A stretch of DNA of 64,000 nt from Gallionellaceae bacterium (GTDB taxonomy: Bacteria > Pseudomonadota > Gammaproteobacteria > Burkholderiales > Thiobacillaceae): the NCBI GenBank assembly GCA_028714735.1, contig JAQTLU010000003.1, forward strand, positions 245,719-309,718, written 5' to 3'. Positions 56,830 through 64,000 of the stretch are shown here, piece after piece. Both the position numbers and the translations under genes were made by a program. The notes beneath the pieces are model-generated. The model was not told where the DNA came from. It saw only the letters and a list, made by a program, of their open reading frames with translations, and made no database searches. Every line of letters starts with the position of its first letter. Within the stretch, counting starts at the first letter, position 1.

Positions 56830-56877
56830 TATTTCAGTGCGTTGATTTGTCTGGCTATTGTGCTTGCGCACCAAAAC

Positions 56878-56902
56878 AAAACGCCCCAACAAGGGGCGTT
56901 TT
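56878..56902. terminator. Intrinsic terminator downstream of tatC
   Basis: AAAACGCCCC and GGGGCGTTTT form a perfect 10-bp helix with a 5-base loop. It ends the minus-strand his-tat operon 26 bp after tatC and insulates amt, whose promoter lies just beyond. Confidence 0.93.
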
Positions 56903-56928
56903 CCGGACATCAGCACCTTCTTAGTGCA

Positions 56929-57738
56929 TCAGCTGGCGTTTTTCTGCTCTTCCTCGACCCGGTCCAGTTCCGCTTCCATTTCTTCGTCGCTCAGCGGCTT
57001 GTATTCCCCGGTATCCGGTTCAGCCCGGTTCCGGACCACCCAGCCGGCCACCAGGACCCCCATTTCATAAAGCAGCCAGAGCGGCACCGCCAGCATGATC
57101 TGGGAGATGACATCCGGCGGCGTGAAGACCGCACCGACGACAAAGGCGCCGACGATGACATAGGGCCGGATTTCCTTGAACTTCTGAACCTCGACCATAC
57201 CGGTCATGGCCAGGGCGACGACGACGATGGGTACCTCGAAGGTGATGCCGAAGGCCAGGAACAGGGTAATGACGAAATCCAGGTACTTGCCGATGTCGGT
57301 CATCACCGCCACGCCGGTAGGCGCGATGCCGACGATAAAGCCGAACACCAGCGGGAATACCAGGAAATAGGCGAAGGACATGCCGCAGGCGAACAGGATC
57401 ACGCTGGACACGACCAGGGGCAGAAACAGTTTCTTCTCGTGCGCGTAGAGTCCGGGGGCGATGAAGGCCCAGGCCTGGTACAGGATGAACGGCAACGCAC
57501 CGAGAAAGGCCGTCATCATGGCCACCTTCAGCGGCACGAAGAACGGCGTGACCACCTCGGTGGCGATCATCTGGCCGCCCTGGGGCAGCTTGGCCAGCAT
57601 CGGTTGCGCCAGGATGGCATACAGTTCGTTGGCGAACGGGAACAGGCAGATGAACAAGGCGAGCCAGACCAGTACCGCCCGCAACAGGCGATCGCGCAGT
57701 TCCAGCAAGTGGGAAATGAAGGTTTGCTGAGGATCCAT
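56929..57738 (-). CDS. tatC: Sec-independent protein translocase TatC
   Basis: A 269-residue polytopic membrane protein, the twin-arginine signal receptor. It contains FISHLLELRDRLLRAVLVW, the conserved E in FIAPGLYAHEKK, FGITFEVPIVV and FTPPDVISQIMLAVPLWLLYE. Six transmembrane helices are evident. It is the last gene of the operon, 3 bp after tatB, and is followed by a strong terminator. Confidence 0.97.
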   Translation of the reverse strand: MDPQQTFISHLLELRDRLLRAVLVWLALFICLFPFANELYAILAQPMLAKLPQGGQMIATEVVTPFFVPLKVAMMTAFLGALPFILYQAWAFIAPGLYAHEKKLFLPLVVSSVILFACGMSFAYFLVFPLVFGFIVGIAPTGVAVMTDIGKYLDFVITLFLAFGITFEVPIVVVALAMTGMVEVQKFKEIRPYVIVGAFVVGAVFTPPDVISQIMLAVPLWLLYEMGVLVAGWVVRNRAEPDTGEYKPLSDEEMEAELDRVEEEQKNAS

Positions 57739-57741
57739 GGC

Positions 57742-58212
57742 TTAGGCCGGCTTGTCCTGCGGTTTGGGTTCCACGGCCGGGGTGTCCGCCTGGACGGTTT
57801 CGTTGGCTGCGAGCGCCGGACTCTCCGGGCTGGTCATTTCAGCGGCCTGGGTGGCGGCCTCGGCCTCGGCCTTGTCCTTGTCGTATTCCCGCTGGCTGAG
57901 ACCACCGTCGGTCGCCGCCATGGCCTGGATGACCTTGTCGACCTGATCGACCTCCCGTTTGACTTCCTGGCCGGTGTCGTTGGCCATGATTTCGTATTTC
58001 TGGGCGGAGGTCTTCATCTCGTCCTGCAGCTTGCGCAGTTCGTCCAGGCGCATTTCGCGGTCGATGTCGCTCTTGACATCGGAGACATAGCGATTCAGAC
58101 GTCCCAGCCAGGCCCCGACCGTACGTGCGACCTTGGGCAGGCGCTCGGGCCCGATGACAATCAGCGCCACGACGCCGATGAGGAGTAGTTCGGAGAAACC
58201 GATATCGAACAT
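57742..58212 (-). CDS. tatB: Sec-independent protein translocase TatB
   Basis: A 156-residue Tat[20 protein letters not shown] forms the membrane helix, followed by [18 protein letters not shown] as the amphipathic helix and a long charged tail ending in a Pro/Ala-rich segment. The 71-bp spacer to tatA contains CAAG-rich imperfect inverted repeats. Confidence 0.95.
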   Translation of the reverse strand: MFDIGFSELLLIGVVALIVIGPERLPKVARTVGAWLGRLNRYVSDVKSDIDREMRLDELRKLQDEMKTSAQKYEIMANDTGQEVKREVDQVDKVIQAMAATDGGLSQREYDKDKAEAEAATQAAEMTSPESPALAANETVQADTPAVEPKPQDKPA

Positions 58213-58283
58213 GATTTAGGCACAAGGTTCAAGACACAAGAAACAGGGAGTTACCTTGAATCTTGCGTCTTGCTACTTGAGTC

Positions 58284-58517
58284 TCAGCTCTGTTGCTTGT
58301 CCTTTACTTCGACATCGATGGTGGTGCCTTCCTTGTCGGCTTGCTCGCCTTGACGGGGCAGTTCGGCGGGCTTGTTCTGTTCTTCCTTCATGGCTTCCTT
58401 GAAGCCTTTCACCGCACCGCCGAGATCGCCGCCGATGTTCTTCAGCTTCTTGGTGCCGAAGATCAGCAGGACGACCACCAGAACAATCATCCAATGCCAG
58501 ATGCTAAATGAACCCAT
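58284..58517 (-). CDS. tatA: Sec-independent protein translocase TatA
   Basis: A 77-residue Tat[21 protein letters not shown] as the membrane helix, [20 protein letters not shown] as the hinge and amphipathic helix, then a charged tail. It forms the oligomeric transport pore with TatBC. Confidence 0.95.
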   Translation of the reverse strand: MGSFSIWHWMIVLVVVLLIFGTKKLKNIGGDLGGAVKGFKEAMKEEQNKPAELPRQGEQADKEGTTIDVEVKDKQQS

Positions 58518-58554
58518 GTCTCAACTCCTTGTGATAATTAATTGAATTTAAACT

Positions 58555-58890
58555 CTAAAGCGGGCGAGGCCCATTGCCGCCGATGATATGGACATGGAGG
58601 TGGAAGACCTCCTGCCCGCCACCGCGGCCAGTATTGATGACGGTACGGAAACCGTCCTTCAGGCCCTGTTCCCGGGCCAGTTTCGGGGCCAGCAACAGCA
58701 TCCTGCCCAGAATGTCCCGGTGACTATCATCGCATTCCTGCAGCGAATCGACATGCCGCCTGGGAATGATCATGAAATGTACCGGGGCGACCGGGTTGAT
58801 GTCGTGGAAGGCCAGGACATCGTCGTCCTCATACACCTTGCGGCAGGGAATCTCACCCGCCGCGATCTTGCAGAAGATGCAGTCGCTCAT
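58555..58890 (-). CDS. hinT: HIT-family purine nucleoside phosphoramidase
   Basis: A 111-residue HIT protein: CIFCKIAAGEIP at the N terminus, HFMIIPRRHVDSL, and the catalytic histidine triad EVFHLHVHIIGG. HinT hydrolyses adenosine phosphoramidates. Its position between hisE and tatA is typical of betaproteobacteria. The gap to hisE is 2 bp. Confidence 0.95.
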   Translation of the reverse strand: MSDCIFCKIAAGEIPCRKVYEDDDVLAFHDINPVAPVHFMIIPRRHVDSLQECDDSHRDILGRMLLLAPKLAREQGLKDGFRTVINTGRGGGQEVFHLHVHIIGGNGPRPL

Positions 58891-58892
58891 GT

Positions 58893-59237
58893 CTAGTCCT
58901 TTCCTGCCGGCCCGTTCATTTCGGCGCGGGAAGCCTTTTCGGCAATCCCGGACAGTCCTTCCCGCCGGGCCAGCTCGTCCAGTACTTCCTCCGGCCGGAT
59001 GCCCTGCTGCGCCAGCAGGACCATGGAATGGAACCAGAGATCGGCGGTCTCGTAAACGATCTTGTCGCGCTCGCCATCCTTGGCCGCCATGATGGTCTCG
59101 GCGGCCTCCTCGGCCACCTTCTTGAGGATGGCGTCGAGGCCCTTGGCATACAGCTTGGCCACGTAGGAAACCTGTGGGTCGGCCAGCTTGCGGTCTTCCA
59201 ATGTATCCGCGAGTCGTGACAATATTTCGTTACTCAT
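58893..59237 (-). CDS. hisE: Phosphoribosyl-ATP pyrophosphohydrolase
   Basis: A 114-residue HisE performing the second step of histidine synthesis. The MazG-like core shows [20 protein letters not shown], the metal-binding [13 protein letters not shown] and [17 protein letters not shown] 59237 overlaps the hisI stop by 4 bp (ATGA). A longer frame upstream lacks family similarity. Confidence 0.95.
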   Translation of the reverse strand: MSNEILSRLADTLEDRKLADPQVSYVAKLYAKGLDAILKKVAEEAAETIMAAKDGERDKIVYETADLWFHSMVLLAQQGIRPEEVLDELARREGLSGIAEKASRAEMNGPAGKD

Positions 59238-59623
59238 TTGCGGTAGATCTCGTGCGGGTCCTTCAGTACCGGTTCGACCGCCTGCCATTCCTGGTCATCC
59301 AGTTTCTGGAAGAAACAACTCTTGCGGCCGGTATGACAGGCGATGCCGCCCGTCTGTTCAATCTTGAGCAGGATGACGTCTTCGTCGCAGTCGGTGCGGA
59401 TCTCCAGCACCTTCTGGGTGTGACCGGACTCCTCGCCCTTGTGCCACAGTTTCCGGCGTGAACGCGACCAGTACACGGCCTCGCCGATCTCGGCGGTGCG
59501 CTTCAGGGCCTCGCGGTTCATCCAGGCCATCATGAGTATCTCGCCGGTGACGGCATCCTGGGCGATGGCCGGCACCAGGCCTTCTTCGGTCCAGTGGATC
59601 CTGTTCAGCCAGGCCTCGCTCAC
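59234..59623 (-). CDS. hisI: Phosphoribosyl-AMP cyclohydrolase
   Basis: A 129-residue HisI performing the third step. It shows [35 protein letters not shown], the metal-binding [15 protein letters not shown] and the zinc cysteines in [11 protein letters not shown]. HisI and HisE are separate proteins, unlike the fused form of enterobacteria. It overlaps hisF by 4 bp. Confidence 0.96.
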   Translation of the reverse strand: MSEAWLNRIHWTEEGLVPAIAQDAVTGEILMMAWMNREALKRTAEIGEAVYWSRSRRKLWHKGEESGHTQKVLEIRTDCDEDVILLKIEQTGGIACHTGRKSCFFQKLDDQEWQAVEPVLKDPHEIYRK

Positions 59624-60390
59624 AGGCGCACCTCGATGCCCTGCTCGGCCATCGCCCGCTTGGCCTGCTCGACCGTGTATTCGCCGAAATGGAAGATGCT
59701 CGCGGCGAGCACGGCGTCGGCGCCGCCCTTGCTGACGCCGTCACACAGATGCTGCAGGTTGCCGACCCCGCCGCTGGCGATGACCGGGATGCGCAGGGCA
59801 TCCGAAAAGGCGCGGGTCAGGTTGAGGTCGAAGCCGATCTTGGCGCCATCTCGGTCCATGCTGGTGAGGAGGATTTCACCGGCGCCCAGGTCCTGCATCT
59901 TGCGCCCCCACTCCACCGCATCCAGCCCGGTGGGCCGGCGGCCGCCGTGGGTGAACACCTCCCATCTCGGCTGTGCGCCCCAGACGGTCTGCTTGGCGTC
60001 GATGGCGACCACGATGCACTGGGAGCCGAAGCGGTCCGAGCAGTCCTTGACCAGCTGCGGGTTGCTCACCGCCGAGGTATTGATCGACACCTTGTCGGCA
60101 CCGGCATTAAGCAGGCGCAGGACATCGTTCGGCTGACGCACGCCGCCGCCCACGGTCAGGGGGATGAACACCTGCGCCGCCACATCCTCGATGATGTGCA
60201 GGATGAGGTCGCGGTCGTCCGAACTGGCGGTGATGTCCAGGAAGGTCAGCTCGTCGGCACCCTGATCGTCGTAGCGGCGGGCGATCTCGACCGGGTCGCC
60301 GGCATCGCGCAGGTTGACGAAGTTGACCCCCTTCACCACCCGGCCGGCGGTGACGTCGAGACAGGGGATGATGCGCTTGGCCAGACCCAT
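59620..60390 (-). CDS. hisF: Imidazole glycerol phosphate synthase, cyclase subunit
   Basis: A 256-residue (beta/alpha)8 barrel that works with HisH. The catalytic aspartates are in [18 protein letters not shown] (D11) and [16 protein letters not shown] (about D130). The phosphate-binding segments [10 protein letters not shown] and [13 protein letters not shown] are present. Confidence 0.97.
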   Translation of the reverse strand: MGLAKRIIPCLDVTAGRVVKGVNFVNLRDAGDPVEIARRYDDQGADELTFLDITASSDDRDLILHIIEDVAAQVFIPLTVGGGVRQPNDVLRLLNAGADKVSINTSAVSNPQLVKDCSDRFGSQCIVVAIDAKQTVWGAQPRWEVFTHGGRRPTGLDAVEWGRKMQDLGAGEILLTSMDRDGAKIGFDLNLTRAFSDALRIPVIASGGVGNLQHLCDGVSKGGADAVLAASIFHFGEYTVEQAKRAMAEQGIEVRL

Positions 60391-61133
60391 CAGGCTTTAC
60401 CGAGTTCGTCGGCGAGTTTCTGCGCGGCGACGAAGTCCAGGGTGCCTTCATAGATGGCCCGGCCGGTGATGGCACCCATGATGCCCTCGCCCTCGACCGC
60501 GCACAGCTTGTGGATGTCGTCCAGGTTGGTGATGCCGCCGCTGGCGATGACCGGGATGGTCAGGGCCTGGGCCAGACGCACCGTGGCCTCGACGTTGACC
60601 CCGGAGAGCATGCCGTCGCGGCCGATGTCGGTGTAGACCACGGCCTCGACGCCGTAGCCCTCGAAGCGCTTGGCCAGGTCGACCACTTCGTGATGGGTGA
60701 CCTTGGACCAGCCGTCCACCGCGACCATGCCGTCCTTGGCGTCGAGGCCGACGATGATGTGGCCCGGGAAGGCATTGCAGGCGTCGTGCAGGAAGCCGGG
60801 GTTCTTCACCGCCGCACTGCCGATGATGACGTAGCGGATGCCGTCGTCCAGATAGCGCTCGATGGTATCCAGATCGCGAATGCCGCCACCCAGCTGGACC
60901 GGAATCTCCTCGCCAACCGCATCGGTGATCGCCTTGATGGCGGCCTCGTTGACCGGCTTGCCGGCAAAGGCGCCGTTGAGGTCGACCAGGTGCAGGCGGC
61001 GGGCGCCGCTTTCCACCCAGCGACGCGCCATCGCGGCGGGGTCTTCGGAAAACACGGTGGCGCTGTCCATTTCGCCCTGACGCAGGCGCACGCACTGACC
61101 ATCCTTGAGATCGATAGCGGGAATGACGATCAT
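60390..61133 (-). CDS. hisA: Phosphoribosylformimino-5-aminoimidazole carboxamide ribotide isomerase
   Basis: A 247-residue barrel enzyme. [20 protein letters not shown] carries catalytic D8, and [16 protein letters not shown] carries the second aspartate. [10 protein letters not shown] and [10 protein letters not shown] bind the phosphates. It overlaps the hisF start by one base. Confidence 0.97.
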   Translation of the reverse strand: MIVIPAIDLKDGQCVRLRQGEMDSATVFSEDPAAMARRWVESGARRLHLVDLNGAFAGKPVNEAAIKAITDAVGEEIPVQLGGGIRDLDTIERYLDDGIRYVIIGSAAVKNPGFLHDACNAFPGHIIVGLDAKDGMVAVDGWSKVTHHEVVDLAKRFEGYGVEAVVYTDIGRDGMLSGVNVEATVRLAQALTIPVIASGGITNLDDIHKLCAVEGEGIMGAITGRAIYEGTLDFVAAQKLADELGKA

Positions 61134-61144
61134 GATTCGATGCT

Positions 61145-61804
61145 CTAGAGACTCATGGGTTGGGAATTGCCGTCCCAGGTTACGAAATTGGCCAGCAGGC
61201 GCAAACCGGCTGCCGCGCTCTTCTCGGGATGGAATTGCACGGCGAAGACATTGTCGCGCGCGCAGGCACAGACGAAATCGTAGGGATAACTGGAGGTGCC
61301 GATCGCCAGCGCAGGATCGGCCGGGTCGACGTAAAAACTGTGCACGAAGTAGAACCGGGCGCCGTCGTCGATGCCCGTCCAGAGGGGGTGCGGCCGGGTC
61401 TGGCGGACGTTGTTCCAGCCCATGTGCGGCACCTTGAGCTTGTTGCCCTGGTCATCGCGCATGCGTTCGTCCGGGAAGCGCACCACGTTGCCCGGGAACA
61501 CGCCCAGACAGGGGGTATCGCCCTCCTCACTGTGTTCGAACAGCACCTGCAGGCCCATGCAGATACCCAGGAAAGGCTTGCTTGCGGCGGCCTGGACGAT
61601 GGCTTCGCGCAGGCCGCGGTCGTTGATTGCCGCCATGCAGTCGCGCGCCGCGCCCTGGCCGGGAAAGACCACCCGCTTGGCGGCCAGGATTGCGCCGGGA
61701 TCACTGGTGACGACCACCTCGGCCCCGGGCGCGACATGCTCGACCGCCTTGGCTACGGAATGGAGATTGCCCATGCCGTAGTCGACCACGGCGACATCGG
61801 CCAT
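61145..61804 (-). CDS. hisH: Imidazole glycerol phosphate synthase, glutaminase subunit
   Basis: A 219-residue class I glutamine amidotransferase. The nucleophile is C82 in [13 protein letters not shown], and the histidine/glutamate pair is in [10 protein letters not shown] near the C terminus. [12 protein letters not shown] is the family N terminus. It supplies ammonia to HisF. Confidence 0.97.
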   Translation of the reverse strand: MADVAVVDYGMGNLHSVAKAVEHVAPGAEVVVTSDPGAILAAKRVVFPGQGAARDCMAAINDRGLREAIVQAAASKPFLGICMGLQVLFEHSEEGDTPCLGVFPGNVVRFPDERMRDDQGNKLKVPHMGWNNVRQTRPHPLWTGIDDGARFYFVHSFYVDPADPALAIGTSSYPYDFVCACARDNVFAVQFHPEKSAAAGLRLLANFVTWDGNSQPMSL

Positions 61805-62392
61805 TTACAACGTCCCCTTGGTCGAAGGCATCTGGTCGCCCAGGCGCGGGTCGGCCTCCAGGGCCATGCGCAGGGCGCGGCCGAAGGCCTTGAACACCGT
61901 CTCGGCCTGGTGGTGGGCGTTGATGCCGCGCAGGTTGTCGATGTGCAGGGTCACGCCGGCGTGATTGACGAAGCCCTGGAAGAATTCGCGGAACAGGTCG
62001 ACATCGAATTCGCCGATCATGGCGCGGGTGAACTCGACGTGGTATTCCAGGCCCGGCCGGCCGGACAGGTCGATCACCACGCGCGACAGCGCCTCGTCGA
62101 GCGGGACATAGGCATGACCGTAGCGGCGGATGCCCTTCTTGTCGCCCAGCGCCTTGGCGAAGGCCTGGCCCAGGGTGATGCCGACATCCTCGACGGTGTG
62201 ATGGGCATCGATGTGCAGGTCGCCCTCGGCCTTGATGGCCAGGTCGATCAGACCGTGCCGGGCCACCTGGTCGAGCATGTGGTCGAGAAAACCAATGCCG
62301 GTGGCGAGGTTGGCAACGCCCGTGCCATCGAGGCCGATATCGACCGTGATCCGGGTTTCCAGGGTGGCGCGCGAGACTTCGGACTTCCGCAT
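61805..62392 (-). CDS. hisB: Imidazoleglycerol-phosphate dehydratase
   Basis: A 195-residue monofunctional HisB. The metal-binding motifs [29 protein letters not shown] and [17 protein letters not shown] are all present. There is no histidinol phosphatase domain, so that step is elsewhere. ATG 62392 is chosen from the family start; its ribosome binding site is weak. It is the first gene of hisB-H-A-F-I-E-hinT-tatABC and sits 102 bp from divergent hisC. Confidence 0.95.
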   Translation of the reverse strand: MRKSEVSRATLETRITVDIGLDGTGVANLATGIGFLDHMLDQVARHGLIDLAIKAEGDLHIDAHHTVEDVGITLGQAFAKALGDKKGIRRYGHAYVPLDEALSRVVIDLSGRPGLEYHVEFTRAMIGEFDVDLFREFFQGFVNHAGVTLHIDNLRGINAHHQAETVFKAFGRALRMALEADPRLGDQMPSTKGTL

Positions 62393-62494
62393 GGGATCGG
62401 TTAGTTTAGTGGCTGGCAGACAGGCATACACGGGCTGCATGATAACATTCCAGTCAGTCTTTGTTTCCAACTCAAAACCGATAAATTTTCCGCC

Positions 62495-63556
62495 ATGAGC
62501 CGCTTCTGGAGCGAGGTTGTCCACAACCTGACCCCCTATGTACCCGGCGAGCAGCCCAAGCTGCCCGACCTCATCAAGCTGAACACCAACGAGAACCCCT
62601 ACGGCCCCTCTCCGCGCGTGCTGGAAGCGATCCAGGCTGAGGTGGCCGACACCCTGAAACTGTATCCAGACCCCAACGCCGACCGACTCAAGGCCGCCAT
62701 CGCCGATTTCCATGGCGTCGCCCCGGCCAACGTGTTCGTCGGCAACGGCTCCGACGAGGTCCTGGCGCACGCCTTCCTGGCCCTGCTCAAGCACGACCGG
62801 CCGATACTCTTTCCGGACATCACCTACAGCTTCTACCCGGTCTACTGCGGCCTCTACGGCATCGACTACGAGACCGTGCCCCTGACCGAGCGCTTCGAGA
62901 TCCGCGCCCAGGACTACCTGAGGCGCAACGGCGGCATCATCTTCCCCAACCCCAACGCCCCGACCGGCCGTCAGCTGGCCCTATCGGAGATCGAGGCCAT
63001 CCTGGCCGGCAATCCGGATTCGGTGGTGGTGGTCGACGAGGCCTACATCGACTTCGGCGGCGCCAGCGCGGTGCCACTGGTGGCGCGTTACCCCAACCTG
63101 CTGGTGGTCCACACCCTGTCCAAGTCGCGCTCGCTGGCCGGCCTGCGGGTCGGTTTCGCCATCGGCCATGCGGACCTGATCCAGGCCCTCACTCGGGTCA
63201 AGGACAGCTTCAACTCCTACCCCCTCGACCGCCTCGCCATCGCCGGTGGCGCCGCCGCCATGGCCGACCGCGCGCACTTCGAGCTTACCCGCCAGGCCGT
63301 GATCAGGAGCCGGGACTGGCTGACCGCCGAGATGACCGGCCTGGGCTTCGACGTCCTGCCCTCGGCCGCCAACTTCATCTTCGCCCGCCACCCGGAGCGC
63401 GATGCCGGTGAACTCGCCCGGCTGCTGCGCGAGCGCAGCATCATCGTGCGCCACTTCAGGCTGCCGAGGATCGAGCAGTTCCTGCGCATCACCATCGGCA
63501 CCGATACGCAATGTCAGGCGCTGGTGGATGCGCTGAAGGAAATTCTGGCGCGTTGA
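62495..63556 (+). CDS. hisC: Histidinol-phosphate aminotransferase
   Basis: A 353-residue PLP-dependent aminotransferase (class II fold). It shows [32 protein letters not shown], the PLP-interacting NPNAPTG and [12 protein letters not shown], and the Schiff-base lysine in [15 protein letters not shown]. The gene is divergent from hisB, so the operon is split in two here; hisG and hisD are not in the window. Confidence 0.96.
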   Translation: MSRFWSEVVHNLTPYVPGEQPKLPDLIKLNTNENPYGPSPRVLEAIQAEVADTLKLYPDPNADRLKAAIADFHGVAPANVFVGNGSDEVLAHAFLALLKHDRPILFPDITYSFYPVYCGLYGIDYETVPLTERFEIRAQDYLRRNGGIIFPNPNAPTGRQLALSEIEAILAGNPDSVVVVDEAYIDFGGASAVPLVARYPNLLVVHTLSKSRSLAGLRVGFAIGHADLIQALTRVKDSFNSYPLDRLAIAGGAAAMADRAHFELTRQAVIRSRDWLTAEMTGLGFDVLPSAANFIFARHPERDAGELARLLRERSIIVRHFRLPRIEQFLRITIGTDTQCQALVDALKEILAR

Positions 63557-63843
63557 CGGCCTAGGACTCTTTTCTGCCAGGCCTCGACCATGGCCGACGA
63601 AATCATAGAGCGGCCTCATTGACGGGCACTGCCGACCGCTTGCACTGAAACTGCCGACAAGCACAGGCGGTATGTCCGCCATCCACCGATAGCACTCCAA
63701 GTCACTAACGAGTCAGTGGTCAAAAATACTGTCTGCCCCCAGATGAGGTTAGGGTGTTCACAGGAGAGCCTGGCAGGAGCATTTCTGGCAATGTTTGCGC
63801 GCGGACTGACCGCCTTGACTGCAATATTGCCAAAGAGGTTTAT
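63557..63843. other. Intergenic region before a partial exported protein gene
   Basis: 287 bp without a supported gene. A small hairpin (GGCGG-TATGT-CCGCC, 63666-63680) follows hisC. The rest presumably holds the promoter of the next gene. No terminator with a T run was recognised. Confidence 0.5.
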
Positions 63844-64000
63844 ATGACTCTCCGAGCTTGTTTCACGGCTTCAAAACGGCTCGCCGGCCTCGGTCGTACC
63901 CTGGCGTCGTCCCTGGGTACGCTGTTCGCCCTGCTGGCGATTTCCGCGCCGGCCCATGCCCTGCCCAGCTTCGCCCGCCAGACCGGCGAGGAATGCGCCG
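63844..64000 (+). CDS. Exported, probably c-type cytochrome protein (N-terminal fragment)
   Basis: Only 52 residues are visible. A signal peptide (SLGTLFALLAISAPAHA) is followed by LPSFARQTGEECA, where the window ends. A mature N terminus with FARQTGxxC directly after the signal is characteristic of a family of exported c-type cytochromes in which C-x-x-C-H follows at once. The haem motif itself lies beyond the last base, so the call rests on this N-terminal similarity. AAAGAGG precedes the ATG. Confidence 0.55.
   Translation, partial: MTLRACFTASKRLAGLGRTLASSLGTLFALLAISAPAHALPSFARQTGEECA

Noticed and set aside
56858..56873. TGTGCTTGCGCACC as an NtrC enhancer site for amt
   Set aside because: NtrC sites have GCAC...GTGC polarity; here the half-sites are in the reverse order (GTGC...GCAC), so the match is not supported.

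Overview
This GC-rich window looks like the chromosome of a free-living, respiratory betaproteobacterium. Pointers are the his-tat block (hisB-H-A-F-I-E, hinT, tatABC), the PEP synthase/PpsR pair, a sucrose-phosphate synthase beside an amylosucrase, and c-type cytochrome and multicopper proteins typical of lithotrophs and metal oxidisers. The genus cannot be fixed from sequence reading alone. No rRNA, CRISPR array, integrase or transposase gene was seen.

Layout, left to right. (1) 1-12.9 kb, housekeeping: a partial sucrose-phosphate synthase and a divergent amylosucrase; a DUF302 protein; an LpxR-like lipid A deacylase; divergent ppsA/ppsR; and a tight minus-strand operon yoaA-HIRAN-tsaB-rimI-UDG-lemA. 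(2) 13.2-18.9 kb, a four-gene restriction/defence cassette: a small methyltransferase-like protein, a KilA-N protein, an Eco57I-type methylase and a GIY-YIG/SF2-helicase fusion. A MITE-like element follows it, and then a small minus-strand unit and tRNA-Ser(GGA). (3) 19.7-27.2 kb, envelope genes: a VTT membrane protein; a translationally coupled operon of one GT2, two GT39 and two PAP2 proteins; a lytic transglycosylase; and a lone receiver domain. (4) 27.5-43.7 kb, a large plus-strand operon of exported proteins: a 2107-aa beta-helix/Ig-like protein, three cupredoxin (multicopper-oxidase-like) proteins, a lipoprotein, a subtilase, a cytochrome c fused to a periplasmic-binding domain, and a SCO copper chaperone. 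(5) 43.9-55.3 kb, a PAS histidine kinase, then convergently a NarL-type regulator placed directly downstream of a nine-gene minus-strand operon for an atypical type II secretion system. (6) 55.6-64 kb, amt with a clear sigma-54 promoter, tatCBA, hinT, the his operon, divergent hisC, and the start of an exported, probably haem-binding protein.

Two systems stand out. In the oxidase cluster, the full set of copper-ligand motifs of one multicopper oxidase is divided between two adjacent polypeptides: HxxHxHG plus HCH...H..MGM in one, HPFHHHG plus WHSH in the next. A third cupredoxin protein lacks copper ligands. The simplest reading is a six-cupredoxin-domain oxidase built from three chains. Its neighbours supply a copper chaperone, a cytochrome, a maturation protease, a scaffold, a two-component system and a secretion machine, which suggests an exported metal- or phenol-oxidising complex. 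In the defence cassette, the SAM-binding motif is intact only in the first methyltransferase-like protein and the catalytic NPPY motif occurs only in the second, suggesting an obligate heteromeric methylase paired with a GIY-YIG helicase nuclease.
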